From assembly GCA_019693395.1 (NCBI GenBank), contig JAAMXP010000977.1, positions 1 to 14,609 of the forward strand: a stretch of DNA of 14,609 bases, written 5' to 3'. A program made the position numbers and the translations under genes. This DNA comes from Ettlia oleoabundans (Eukaryota > Chlorophyta > Chlorophyceae > Chlamydomonadales). How positions within the stretch are numbered: position 1 is the stretch's first letter; each line of letters begins with the position of its first letter. A model generated the notes under the pieces. That model had not been told where the DNA came from, did not search any database, and was given only the letters and a program-made list of their open reading frames with translations. Shown one piece after another: positions 14,564-14,609 of the stretch.

Positions 14564-14609
14564 CTGAGGGGGTAAGCTCCAAGCTGCGGTAAGATGGCCC
14601 GCGGGGGGG

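Noticed and set aside
14366..14575. Plus-strand frame beginning MLRSSFGAAAGRNAWLQ, with a possible GTAAGC donor at its end
   Set aside because: It overlaps the antisense of the first visible ankyrin exon, which has a strong acceptor and donor and fits the next exon in phase.
1..14609. tRNA, rRNA, CRISPR or bacterial operon features
   Set aside because: None seen; intron-rich genes and TGTAA signals point to a eukaryotic nuclear region.

Overview
The window looks like nuclear DNA of a green alga, most likely a chlorophycean. Genes are split by GT-AG introns of about 90-900 bases, TGTAA poly(A) signals follow two of the genes, intergenic DNA is rich in repeats and G-runs, and there is an alanine-rich ankyrin-repeat gene of a kind common in these algae. 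No continuous reading frame shows a whole gene. The gene models were built by hand from exon similarity, splice sites and matching intron phase, so exact exon ends are predictions.

Layout from left to right. (1) 339-1324, minus: the first four exons of a dihydroxyacetone kinase gene whose remainder lies off the left edge; this is the most secure call. (2) 2310-4323, minus: a five-exon gene for an unknown single-pass membrane protein (here P2), with a signal-like start, a Ser/Thr/Ala-rich stalk, one membrane helix, a basic juxtamembrane exon and a low-complexity tail. (3) 4467-4580: a tiny ORF on the plus strand. (4) 4709-5071, minus: a broken Ty3/gypsy pol fragment. (5) 5498-6264: G-runs, a three-copy tandem repeat and a small hairpin. 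(6) 6523-9510, minus: a second stalk-helix-tail membrane protein gene (here P1), apparently related to P2. Its introns hold a 34-base minisatellite and a duplicated copy of the membrane-helix exon. (7) 10134-10992, plus: a three-exon gene for a 123-residue unknown protein. (8) about 11884-12276, plus: pieces of another small gene whose exon phases do not fit. (9) 12849-14563, minus: an ankyrin-repeat gene that continues off the right edge and carries a one-base frameshift near its 3' end.

The genes do not form an evident pathway. P1 and P2 stand in tandem on one strand with similar architecture and probably arose by local duplication. The kinase and the ankyrin gene look like ordinary neighbours. 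The most unusual material is in P1 and P2: copies of 5' splice sites and of an exon have been tandemly duplicated into their introns, P2 has a GC-AG intron, and P1 may have a 37-base intron that decides its C-terminus.
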